From Vibrio alfacsensis (GTDB taxonomy: Bacteria; Pseudomonadota; Gammaproteobacteria; Enterobacterales; Vibrionaceae): DNA of 64,000 bases. The first letter of the stretch is position 1. Each line of letters opens with the position of its first letter. The stretch is from NCBI RefSeq assembly GCF_003544875.1, contig NZ_CP032093.1, positions 1,302,001 to 1,366,000 of the forward strand, read 5' to 3'. Shown here in pieces: positions 53,931-61,590 of the stretch. A program made the position numbers and the translations under genes. Under the pieces are notes generated by a model. It was not told the DNA's origin, did not search any database, and was given only the letters and a program-made list of their open reading frames with translations.

Positions 53931-54952
53931 AATACGCATGACTCCATATCCATAATCATCACATTATCTGACTCATTTTGCGGACTGGGTTGTTCCATTT
54001 GCTGGTCAATCCAGAGAGAAAACTGCTCAAAACTAAGAATGTTCGCTCCATGCAGCTCAGAAAACTCTTTCATTAGCTGTGGCTCATGCTCAGGAGAGAC
54101 GATCAAGCAGTGTTTAATCGGTAATTGCAATTGATTGGCCAAAGAGATCGTTTCAGTGGCTGTTTTCTGCCAAGGGGAGGTGCTTGCCTCAACCACAAAG
54201 ATCTGTTCACCAAGTGAAACAATAAAATCAATTTCTCTTTCTTGACCTTTCGAAGTGCGTATTACAGGGTTAGAGACCCATTCTAGAGTAGAGATAGTAC
54301 GCTTCATTTCAATGAGTTGTTGCTCGATGGCGAGCTCAAACCATTTACCTTTTAGGTAGGATTGAGTTGCTGGTAACCCGTTTGACTGTACTTGCAAAAA
54401 ACAGTGCGGACTACGTTTGTACTGATAATGTTGAAGAAAGCCAATGTCATTCATTTGATTAGCAACACTCGTCGTTTCTGTAATCACTTCAACGGCTTTA
54501 TTCCGCAAGTTGAGATTCAATGTACGGCTGCCAGTCGCCCATTGATTGAGTAGGCTCATGAGGCGTTCCACGTCGTTGTAATGGCGTGCAATATGTAGAC
54601 TAAGTTGACGAGAGCGTTCCGTATTGGCTGCTGGACGATTGAATCTTACGAAACCAAGATGATACTTACGGAACCAATTGCACACAACTTCTGGCAATGC
54701 GGAGATATTGGTTACGTTTGACTTAGGTGAAAGTTGTTGAACGGAAGTTGACGGATGTATGAGTGGTGAAGTTTGAGATGCGAGATAATCCATTTTCTCA
54801 ATGATTTCAGCGGGCTTAACATGCTCTAATATTTGTGGACTATTGCTTTGATTAACAATACTCTGCAAACACTGTGTCACTTGATTAAGTGCGATGGCGA
54901 GTTGATTGATAGCTTGCGTTAATTCTTGCGTCGATTGTTCCATGACAGTCAC
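53927..54952 (-). CDS. Unknown protein with Card1-like nuclease domain, first gene of the RT-Cas1 operon
   Basis: The product is 341 residues: an N-terminal coiled coil (residues 5-40), a linker, a helical middle domain (90-170) and a C-terminal PD-(D/E)xK-like domain. That domain follows the pattern of the island's own CARF nuclease: GKWFE (202-206), then REID (239-242), then VVEAST (253-258). In the CARF nuclease the last motif is IEAKT; here serine replaces the catalytic lysine. No CARF domain is present. Translation is coupled to RT-Cas1 by an ATGA overlap, implying equal amounts and a role in spacer acquisition. It may be a DNA- or RNA-binding, catalytically dead factor; its function is unknown. 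Confidence 0.7.
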   Translation of the reverse strand: MTVMEQSTQELTQAINQLAIALNQVTQCLQSIVNQSNSPQILEHVKPAEIIEKMDYLASQTSPLIHPSTSVQQLSPKSNVTNISALPEVVCNWFRKYHLGFVRFNRPAANTERSRQLSLHIARHYNDVERLMSLLNQWATGSRTLNLNLRNKAVEVITETTSVANQMNDIGFLQHYQYKRSPHCFLQVQSNGLPATQSYLKGKWFELAIEQQLIEMKRTISTLEWVSNPVIRTSKGQEREIDFIVSLGEQIFVVEASTSPWQKTATETISLANQLQLPIKHCLIVSPEHEPQLMKEFSELHGANILSFEQFSLWIDQQMEQPSPQNESDNVMIMDMESCVL

Positions 54953-55013
54953 CTTCTCGGTTGTTTGGCTACAGACTCAATGTACTCCTAAAGTGCTATG
55001 AAAGAGTTGGTTG

Positions 55014-55023
55014 ACAAATTTGT
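55014..55023 (-). promoter_or_regulatory. Island operator palindrome, RT-Cas1 operon
   Basis: ACAAATTTGTCAACC on the minus strand is identical over 15 bp to the site before cas10. A TACATT element lies 29 bp downstream of the palindrome (GTACAT at 28). The leader of array 2 starts on the other side. Confidence 0.7.
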
Positions 55024-55245
55024 ACAGTGATCATGGGAATGAAATACCTGACTGAATTACTTGAGATTGCGGATGAATAAGTAATTGCATTCTTAGTTCA
55101 CTTAGTAATTAATAGTAAAATCAGATGATTAAGGCGAAATTATTCATCTAAAACGTATGGTTATTTGTCGAGAGTGATGTATATCACAATTTTCTCCGCA
55201 AAGTGCCTCTGGAAGGCTTGATTTTAAAGGGCTACAGCGGGTAGA
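55024..55245 (+). promoter_or_regulatory. Leader of CRISPR array 2
   Basis: About 222 bp, recognisably duplicated from the array 1 leader: AATACCTGA, GAGATTGCGGAT, GGCTTGATTTTAAAGGG and AGCGGGTAGAGTATTCGAC occur in the same order and spacing. Confidence 0.75.
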
Positions 55246-55560
55246 GTATTCGACGTGCCCAGATTAGATGGGATTAAGACTTTTAAAGCAAGTGTAACGA
55301 ATGTCATAAAACTCATGTATTCGACGTGCCCAGATTAGATGGGATTAAGACCATGAAACTTCAATGTATCATCTAATAGCATTTGGTATTCGACGTGCCC
55401 AGATTAGATGGGATTAAGACGATTTTAGTTTCACCGAAACCTTTAGTTACTTCGATGTATTCGACGTGCCCAGATTAGATGGGATTAAGACCGAGGAAGT
55501 TGAATGCCACCTTTGGATTCCATTGTTGTATTGAATTTGCCCAGATTAGATGGGATTAAC
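55246..55560 (+). CRISPR. CRISPR array 2, 5 repeats and 4 spacers
   Basis: Repeats start at 55246, 55317, 55386, 55457 and 55528; spacers are 34-36 bp. The repeat differs from array 1 by one base (CGACGTGCC instead of CGACATGCC) in every intact copy. The last copy is degenerate (TTGAATTTGCC, ending GGGATTAAC), marking the leader-distal end. The leader is on the left. Confidence 0.97.
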
Positions 55561-55561
55561 A

Positions 55562-55593
55562 AAAAACTCGTTCAGTGACGACGAGCTTTTTCA
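55562..55593. terminator. Terminator at the end of array 2, bidirectional
   Basis: AAAACTCGT / ACGAGCTTTTT with a 7-nt loop. An A run on the left and T run on the right let it stop both the array transcript and the opposing gene. Confidence 0.7.
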
Positions 55594-55596
55594 TGT

Positions 55597-56106
55597 TCAA
55601 GTAAAAGTCATCATAGGAGAGCCGAGTAATATTTTGGTTTTTACCTTATCCATTATTTTTCGCTTATAGTGGTACTGGCTAGTTGTACTTGGCTCAATAA
55701 ACTTCCCCAATAGTTTGTTTGCGATGCTAATGTGAATCATATATTTATGTCCATCACAATGCTTCATTACAAACCGTTCAGCCCCTTCAGAAAGCTCCAT
55801 CCATGAGTGATTTAGCGCACTTTTAATCAATATGGCTAATGCGGATTTTGCTTGCGGTATATATTGATGGTGGATGCCCATTGCCACCAACTTCCACCCC
55901 TGTTTGGCTTTATAGACTGTCACTGCGAGTACGATGCCGTCTTTAACCAATATTTGCCACTGATCACTTTCTTCTATTAGTGCCTTTGGTGAGGTGTAGT
56001 GCAATCCGCCAGACACAGTTTGGTAGCTGTCGCTTAAGATTTTCCAGACTTGCGTTTGGTAACGGGTCATATTTTCTTGAGTGTTTAGGGTAAGAATGTG
56101 TGTCAT
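55597..56106 (-). CDS. Unknown protein (169 aa), possibly GNAT-like
   Basis: The product is 169 residues. The pattern QTVSGGLHYTSPKALI, WQILVKDGIVLAVTVYK, GWKLVAMGIH suggests an N-acetyltransferase-like beta-sheet core, but the acetyl-CoA motif is not convincing. The frame is open 60 codons further, but that would run through the promoter. The ATG at 56106, after AGAGG, lies about 27 bases after the start point predicted from the TATAGT -10 element. It carries the island operator, so it is co-regulated with the cas genes. Confidence 0.55.
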   Translation of the reverse strand: MTHILTLNTQENMTRYQTQVWKILSDSYQTVSGGLHYTSPKALIEESDQWQILVKDGIVLAVTVYKAKQGWKLVAMGIHHQYIPQAKSALAILIKSALNHSWMELSEGAERFVMKHCDGHKYMIHISIANKLLGKFIEPSTTSQYHYKRKIMDKVKTKILLGSPMMTFT

Positions 56107-56167
56107 GGCGTGCCTCTCTATATTGAGGAGGTCACTATAGAGTGTGAGGTGTTTTTTATATGCGATG

Positions 56168-56177
56168 ACAAATTTGT
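56168..56177. promoter_or_regulatory. Island operator palindrome, 55.6 kb and 56.25 kb genes
   Basis: ACAAATTTGT is followed on the minus strand, after exactly 28 bp, by TATAGT (56134-56139). On the plus strand TAAGAT lies 29 bp away, so the site may drive both divergent genes. Confidence 0.7.
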
Positions 56178-56253
56178 GTTTGTCCTTCGCGTTCGCTTGT
56201 TCTCGATAAGATGCACCCATCAAATAAAACGGTGCCAAATTGAGGAGTAAAAA

Positions 56254-57207
56254 ATGTGCAAGCAATCTAGCCTGAGCAAATATCAAAAACAGATCGTAAA
56301 AGAGTTAACAGGTTTAATGGGTGTGAATATCCCATTTACCTACGAAAAAGCTCAGAATAATCACTTAAAAGTATTGATTGATGGTATCGAAAAGCCGTTG
56401 TATACCGGCTCAACACCGTCTGATCGTAACTCTGCCAAGAACTTTATCGCCCAAGTAAAACGAGCAATAAAAGATATGGCTCTAGACGTCAACGAAGAGT
56501 TAGAAGCGGCAAAACGGGCTATCCCGTTTGAGAACGTTCAGAATAAGGAAGTGGACAAAATGGTTGAATGCTGCATTAAATCACTACGAACTCGGAAAGA
56601 ATCCCTTAAGAAAAAAGAAACCGATTACCTGTTAGAGCAAGGTGACTTAGATTTGCTTCATCCTTACCGTAGTGAAGTGGTTAAACTGACATTAGAGCAT
56701 GCAATGAAGCAGCGTAAGCAGTTGGGTTATTTTCGTCCAAAACAGAAAAAAGAATTGGAGAAGAGTGTTAGAAAGCATCTTGATTTTATTATGCCTAATA
56801 AGGCGGATTATTCAGACTTATTAGCCTGCCAACATACAGAACGTGATTCCCAGACAGTGCAACAGTCTTACCTTGAAGCCAGTAACGTGGTTATGCTAGA
56901 TACGACAAATCAGGGCTCCTCACCAGTAGTTCAACGGCAAAGCGCATCACATGAAGAGGCGGTAACGAAGCTTGAATTAACGGACCAAGCACAGCATGGC
57001 AATATAGCACTACAGTTAATGAATATTGCTAAAGGCAAACGTGTTGATATGTTGCGTGATCTTTCACACGACCACATAATCCAACTTCTTGCGGACATCG
57101 AACAAGCGAAAGAGCTGAACATCCGTTGCGCAATTGCGGATATCAAACAACTGGTTAAAGTAAATGACGTGCCACTTGAACGACTGTTTGATGCGCTTAA
57201 TCGTTAA
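56254..57207 (+). CDS. Unknown CRISPR-island protein (317 aa)
   Basis: The product is 317 residues, mostly alpha-helical and basic. The N-terminal 75 residues (NNHLKVLIDGIEKPLYTGST, followed by RNSAKNFIAQVKRAI) look like a small alpha/beta, double-strand-RNA-binding or HicA-like module. A lysine-rich middle (RTRKESLKKKETDYL, RKQLGYFRPKQKKELEKS) and a helical C-terminus follow. GGAG precedes the ATG. It is followed 43 bp later by csx16 on the same strand. I cannot assign a function; an RNA-binding role is a guess from composition. Confidence 0.6.
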   Translation: MCKQSSLSKYQKQIVKELTGLMGVNIPFTYEKAQNNHLKVLIDGIEKPLYTGSTPSDRNSAKNFIAQVKRAIKDMALDVNEELEAAKRAIPFENVQNKEVDKMVECCIKSLRTRKESLKKKETDYLLEQGDLDLLHPYRSEVVKLTLEHAMKQRKQLGYFRPKQKKELEKSVRKHLDFIMPNKADYSDLLACQHTERDSQTVQQSYLEASNVVMLDTTNQGSSPVVQRQSASHEEAVTKLELTDQAQHGNIALQLMNIAKGKRVDMLRDLSHDHIIQLLADIEQAKELNIRCAIADIKQLVKVNDVPLERLFDALNR

Positions 57208-57250
57208 CCGTAACGCCACCAATAAAGAAGATACTTGAGGCTGACAGACA

Positions 57251-57547
57251 TTGAAAACCTATTTTGTGACTCGTCACCCAGCAACGAAAGCTTGGGCCAA
57301 AGATCGCCAGATGAAGATAGACCATTGGTTAGAGCATATCAGTGATCTTACCTTATTTAATCCAGGCGATGTGGTTTACGGCACTTTACCTATTCAAATG
57401 GCTGCCCAACTGTGTAAACAAGGTGTTCGCTATGGGCACTTTACTTTAATTGTCCCGCCTCATCTGCGTGGGCTAGAGTTTTCCGCTGAGCAGTTGCAAT
57501 CTTGTCAGCCCAAGATAGAGTTTTTTGAAGTGATGAAAGTAGGTTGA
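57251..57547 (+). CDS. csx16: CRISPR-associated protein Csx16 (VVA1548 family)
   Basis: The product is 98 residues with the family pattern FVTRHPATKAWAKDRQ, GDVVYGTLPIQMAAQLC and GVRYGHFTLIVP. The family was named after the V. vulnificus protein VVA1548 and is found only with type III CRISPR systems. Recent work proposes that Csx16 is a ring nuclease that degrades cyclic oligoadenylate, switching off CARF effectors. Its neighbour, the Card1-like nuclease, is such an effector. The start is a TTG; no strong ribosome site is visible. Confidence 0.87.
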   Translation: MKTYFVTRHPATKAWAKDRQMKIDHWLEHISDLTLFNPGDVVYGTLPIQMAAQLCKQGVRYGHFTLIVPPHLRGLEFSAEQLQSCQPKIEFFEVMKVG

Positions 57548-57644
57548 GTATAAGAGACTACGTGCACTTCAAGAGTGAAAATCGCCATTTCACTTGGAAC
57601 GGTATTTAAAACATCTGTCTTCGTTTACGCCAGCAACACTGAGT

Positions 57645-57672
57645 AAAATTAAAGCCTCCTTAGATGGAGGCA
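57645..57672 (-). terminator. Terminator of the Card1-like gene
   Basis: The minus-strand stem GCCTCC / GGAGGC around ATCTAA is followed by TTTAATTTTA. Confidence 0.75.
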
Positions 57673-57701
57673 TTGAAACCAAACGTCGTTGTAGGCATAA
57701 A

Positions 57702-58925
57702 TTAACCGATTTTTCGACTGCATTGCAGTTTCCAGTCTTTGAATCTCTCAACGAGCTGTTCATAAGTTTCGACACGCAGTGCCGATATGTGTCGCATTGA
57801 TTCAACACGTTGTTGTACTGCATCAGGAAGAGGGTAAATAGTCGCTATTAAAGCTTTAGTGTCACTACCACCATAGTACTGGCTCAAGCTGTCTAGCTTT
57901 GACATTGCTTCTTGCCCAGCCTTGATCTGATTTTCCCAGTTGGCGGTTTTCGCTTCAATGATCATCATATGATTATTGTGAAGTAACACTACGTCGAGTT
58001 CATTCTTAACGGAAGATTCATTACCATCACGATTAATCAGGTTGCCTGTGACGTTCAGAGCAACTTCTTCCACTTGTGCTTCTTTCGCTGCCAGATAAAT
58101 TAACTCTTCAAACCATCCACCACCGAGGTATCTAGAAACTTCTGGTGAATTAAAAGTAATCGAAGTATCTGTGTATTGGATTAAGTCTGCATACTTGAGA
58201 ATATTAAATAATTCCTCAACAGTACCTTGTGGTCTCATTAATAATGAAACGACTGGTTGGAACTGAGATGCGTGGTTGAAATTCGATTCTTGAGCTAAAT
58301 GGTTAACTAAACTTACTAACTTTGGGTAGTCGGAGGCAAGTTTTAAAATGGATTTACTGATCCCTGCTCGATATGTTACATCATCGTCACAACTCATATC
58401 CGTTTTTTGGTAGAGTTTAAACATATTGAGGTAGAGGTAGTCATTAATCGTCATCACTGAGCGAGTATCGACATTCGTGAGCTTATCTGAATCCGACAAG
58501 AAAATGATCTGATTGCTATTAGAGGCCACGTAAATTGCAAGACAGTTGTCTTCAGGTTTATCGAATTGTCGAACAAATGCAAATGACATGGGTTTAGTAC
58601 CACAAGTTGCATTCAAGATGATTTGTTGTCCTGGGTGTAAAGCTTGGATGTCATCAAATAACTCTTTGGCTTTGTGTCGTAACGAATAGTAGTCGTTAGC
58701 GTCTGGACAATAGAATTCTTTTACGTCTTCAATGCCATTATTGTAATAAAACTGCTTTAAGTGTGCAGATTTACTATCAAACTCACTGCCAGCAATCACG
58801 ATATAGACTTTTTGAACAGACTCTTTCATCGCAAGAATCGGGATGATATTAGGAATCATCTGAGCAGATAGAAGATTAATATGAATGGTCACTGTTATTT
58901 CACGCAATAGGTTTTTGATTCTCAT
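57702..58925 (-). CDS. Card1/Can2-like CARF nuclease
   Basis: The product is 407 residues: an N-terminal CARF domain with the ligand motif LNATCGTKPM (about residues 105-113), a helical linker, and a DUF1887-type PD-(D/E)xK nuclease domain with WFEEL (271-275), NELDVV (309-313) and IIEAKTANW (322-330). All catalytic positions are present. Family members are activated by cyclic tetra-adenylate made by Cas10 and cut ssDNA or RNA, causing dormancy. The start is uncertain: an ATG at 58925 or a GTG at 58892, the latter matching the family N-terminus (TIHINLLSAQMIPNI). The nearest upstream palindrome is ACACATT-GTG-AATGTGT, not the island operator. Confidence 0.9.
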   Translation of the reverse strand: MRIKNLLREITVTIHINLLSAQMIPNIIPILAMKESVQKVYIVIAGSEFDSKSAHLKQFYYNNGIEDVKEFYCPDANDYYSLRHKAKELFDDIQALHPGQQIILNATCGTKPMSFAFVRQFDKPEDNCLAIYVASNSNQIIFLSDSDKLTNVDTRSVMTINDYLYLNMFKLYQKTDMSCDDDVTYRAGISKSILKLASDYPKLVSLVNHLAQESNFNHASQFQPVVSLLMRPQGTVEELFNILKYADLIQYTDTSITFNSPEVSRYLGGGWFEELIYLAAKEAQVEEVALNVTGNLINRDGNESSVKNELDVVLLHNNHMMIIEAKTANWENQIKAGQEAMSKLDSLSQYYGGSDTKALIATIYPLPDAVQQRVESMRHISALRVETYEQLVERFKDWKLQCSRKIG

Positions 58926-59285
58926 ATCATACTGAAATTGCGTGAAAATAAGTTGATATAGAACACATTGTGAATGTGTGGTGTCTGATGAAAATCGGAG
59001 ATATTTTCCGCTTGAAATCCTCCTTTTTCAAGTGCGAAAGCGCGTTAGATTTTAATTAATCATCAATAAGCGTTTCGATTGATAAAAGTACGGCTTTGGC
59101 GAGACTCAATTGAGTTAAGGATCAAAAAATAGTGTTGCTATGGTTTAGAGTAAACTTGGATTGAGCGGTATATGGATGAGGCCAAATGTGCAGTAAGTTT
59201 CTTTAATGTTTTACTTACTACTCGACTGCAGGAATACCTCAATGCTCACAGGAATGTGAGCGTTGAGGTGTTATTTGAGCGATAT
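58926..59285. other. Intergenic region with two inverted repeats
   Basis: The 360-bp gap holds the promoter of the Card1-like gene (TATGAT next to the ATG) and ACACATT-GTG-AATGTGT at about 58963-58979. At 59235-59268 there is a long stem-loop, ACCTCAATGCTCACA / TGTGAGCGTTGAGGT with a GGAA loop. No T run follows the stem on either strand. No credible gene was seen. Confidence 0.5.
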
Positions 59286-59606
59286 TTAAAGCGCTTCCCA
59301 TTTCTCACGAGCTTGTGTTTTATGCTCTTCAGTTATGCTAGTCCCTGCCGCAGTCGCAGCGGCAGAGAGAGCCGCTAAATCATCGGCATAGCCCGTAACT
59401 GGAATAAAATCAGGAATCATGTCTACTGGCATAATAAGATATGCGAGTGCGCTACCAATGGTTATCTTAATGCTGATGGGAGTTTTTGGATCTGTCATTA
59501 CTAGCCATAACGTAATGGCTAAAATGGCAACCTCGCCACCCATCTTTTTGAATCCATGAGTAATTTTTTCCCAGAAGTCTGAAGTGCTTGGTTCGCTATA
59601 CGTCAT
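59286..59606 (-). CDS. DUF1232 / YkvA-family membrane protein
   Basis: The product is 106 residues. The hallmark YLIMPVDMIPDFIPVTGYADD of DUF1232 (shown as LIMPVDMIPDFIPVTGYADD) lies between two hydrophobic segments (EVAILAITLWLVMT and LAALSAAATAAG). Function unknown; YkvA proteins are small inner-membrane proteins. It has the island operator 29 bp before its TATACT element, so it appears to belong to the CRISPR regulon; a membrane effector or accessory role is possible. Confidence 0.82.
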   Translation of the reverse strand: MTYSEPSTSDFWEKITHGFKKMGGEVAILAITLWLVMTDPKTPISIKITIGSALAYLIMPVDMIPDFIPVTGYADDLAALSAAATAAGTSITEEHKTQAREKWEAL

Positions 59607-59709
59607 CTTGAGTATTCCATCTTTGGTTTAAGCCAATAGCGCATTTTGAATAATGCGCCGCTGTTGATGGAGCCAGTATAGGGAAAACGAAGAAGTTCTA
59701 ACCCAAGCC

Positions 59710-59719
59710 ACAAATTTGT
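59710..59719 (-). promoter_or_regulatory. Island operator palindrome, YkvA gene
   Basis: The longest copy: CCACAAATTTGTGG is a 14-bp palindrome. TATACT (59675-59680) follows 29 bp downstream on the minus strand. Confidence 0.7.
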
Positions 59720-59750
59720 GGTTCATTTTGCATATAGCTAGAGAGTATCC

Positions 59751-61466
59751 TCATGAGGTGAGGAGAGATTGAATATAAACAGGCAATGGCACAGTCACAG
59801 GTTCACTTTTTATTGACAGCAGTTCAAAAGGAGCTTGGGTTCTTAAAAATAATAGACCAGTTTGCTTATTGGCGCTGATGGAGAAAGACTCGTTTTTTGT
59901 CGCGTAATATTCAATTTCCCAATCTAAAGTGTGGGATTGTTCAAATCCCTCTTTTAGCATAGCGTCAAGATAGCACTGACGATCGTATACTTTAATGCCC
60001 TCATGTAAAAATTCGCTTATGTGCAGACCCTGTGTATCCGCATCTATACGCTGTTTTACTTCCAATGAATAAGCGTGCTCTTCGTGGGTGTTGGTGGCGA
60101 GTTTACATATTTCATATCGCGGCTGTTCTGGTTTACTAAAATATTGTTCATTGAATGTACGAATTCTTGTCAATCTGCCTTTGAGCAAACGGCTAATGCT
60201 TTGTTTGTCTGAACTGTTTATGACATAGAAGTAGGCTTGCTCTCTTTTTGTTGAATAGGATTCTCTGATTAAGATTGGGCTATTGTCTTGATAGTGCTTT
60301 GCCATTATCTCGATATAGTCATCACCTTTTTCCACGCATTCAGCAAGGTTGTTGTCGCTTAGAGCATAGTTATCTTGAGGATTTAGGAAGCAGGGGAAAA
60401 ACTTCATCTCAGCGGTAAAGGTTACCCCACGGTTAAGCAAGCAAGTGTTACACCCTCGCGCACATGGACAATGCTGTAATTCGACTTCGAGAGAAGTGTC
60501 TTGATACTGATAGACATCTTTTTTTTGGTTTTGCCACACTAGAGTGAGCTCGTCTTTAAGTGTCTGTTTAACCGAATCCAATGTATAAAAATATGGGTAG
60601 AAATTACGTAGTTTTTCAGTGATCAATAGCTCGAGAAATTTCACGGATGTTGCGTTGTATTCAGCGGCGTATTTGAGAATCGCCGAGAGAGACTGGTGAG
60701 AGGTATTAATGTCTTTTAGTAGTACAACATTCAATTTAAAAGGAATGTTTGCTTCATTAAGCATGACCATTTTTTGCTTGATGGTATCGAGCAAGGTGTC
60801 AGAACCAAAGCCAGGTTTTTTCTTGCGATGAACGATCTCTAAGTATTCATCATCGAGAAAACTGTGCAGTGACAGGTTTAGCCTCACTTTACCTGGGTAG
60901 GAGCTCAATCGTTCAAGCATACGAGGATTCAAGCGTTCTCCGTTGGTCACGATAGTAACTTCAGGTAAGTAGTTGATCGTTTCCATGTAGCTCATACAAG
61001 CATCGACTGTACGCCAATTCAGCAGTGGCTCTCCTCCTGTGAATGTAAAGTCATCATAATTTAGTTCAGCAAGTTGTTTAATTACATCAAAGAACGTCTC
61101 GTTGCTGGATGTCTCACGTTTTACCTCCATTTCCATTCCTTCCTCATGGCAGAAAAAACAGTGATAGTTGCACTTTTCTGTCACAGAAAAACGAACGGAC
61201 TTGCGATAGGTGACGGCTTTTTGATAGTTCTGGTCATGGGTTAGATGGTAATTAAGCTTCTTAAGCCTTACCTGTTGCTTAGTTGCTAATGGGGTATTCG
61301 TGATAACTATGGTTTTGATGCCAGATTCGGCAAGGGTTAACTCAATTTTGACCAGAGGGCTGAGAATATCGCCATCACAAGCGTGCAGCGCCAGTTTTGC
61401 GGTAGATTGATCTGTGTGTATGGAGTAATCAAGCCCCATAAATGGAGAAGAGATATTAAAGCTCAT
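59751..61466 (-). CDS. Radical SAM protein, divergent from cas10
   Basis: The product is 571 residues. An N-terminal region of about 90 residues precedes a MoaA/SPASM-like radical SAM core with CNYHCFFC (C99, C103, C106), FTFTGGEPLLNW and VTIVTNGERLNP. A second cysteine cluster (HCPCARGCNTCLLNRG, then FFPCFLNP) could hold an auxiliary Fe-S cluster. The last about 230 residues match nothing I know. The frame is open to 61517, but the ATG at 61466 has AGAGGA just before it. It shares an intergenic region with cas10, and the operator between them may act both ways. Function unknown; a nucleotide- or peptide-modifying enzyme is possible. Confidence 0.82.
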   Translation of the reverse strand: MSFNISSPFMGLDYSIHTDQSTAKLALHACDGDILSPLVKIELTLAESGIKTIVITNTPLATKQQVRLKKLNYHLTHDQNYQKAVTYRKSVRFSVTEKCNYHCFFCHEEGMEMEVKRETSSNETFFDVIKQLAELNYDDFTFTGGEPLLNWRTVDACMSYMETINYLPEVTIVTNGERLNPRMLERLSSYPGKVRLNLSLHSFLDDEYLEIVHRKKKPGFGSDTLLDTIKQKMVMLNEANIPFKLNVVLLKDINTSHQSLSAILKYAAEYNATSVKFLELLITEKLRNFYPYFYTLDSVKQTLKDELTLVWQNQKKDVYQYQDTSLEVELQHCPCARGCNTCLLNRGVTFTAEMKFFPCFLNPQDNYALSDNNLAECVEKGDDYIEIMAKHYQDNSPILIRESYSTKREQAYFYVINSSDKQSISRLLKGRLTRIRTFNEQYFSKPEQPRYEICKLATNTHEEHAYSLEVKQRIDADTQGLHISEFLHEGIKVYDRQCYLDAMLKEGFEQSHTLDWEIEYYATKNESFSISANKQTGLLFLRTQAPFELLSIKSEPVTVPLPVYIQSLLTS

Positions 61467-61580
61467 TCTTTCCTCTGGAAATAAATAGTTTGAGAGATAG
61501 GTCCGATAAAATATCACGAATGTAGCATATGTAATGAATAACTCGCATATACATTAATACGGTTCTTCTGTGAGCTATAT

Positions 61581-61590
61581 ACAAATTTGT
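61581..61590. promoter_or_regulatory. Island operator palindrome, cas10 (and radical SAM gene)
   Basis: ACAAATTTGTCAACC, then exactly 28 bp after the palindrome TATACT on the plus strand, leading into cas10. On the minus strand a weaker TATATG lies 29 bp away, toward the radical SAM gene. Confidence 0.72.

Noticed and set aside
57594..57800. Plus-strand frame between csx16 and the Card1-like gene
   Set aside because: It overlaps the Card1-like gene end and its terminator hairpin, starts at TTG and has no ribosome site.
59172..59378. Plus-strand 68-residue frame overlapping the YkvA gene
   Set aside because: It runs through the stem-loop and antisense into the conserved DUF1232 gene; no independent support.
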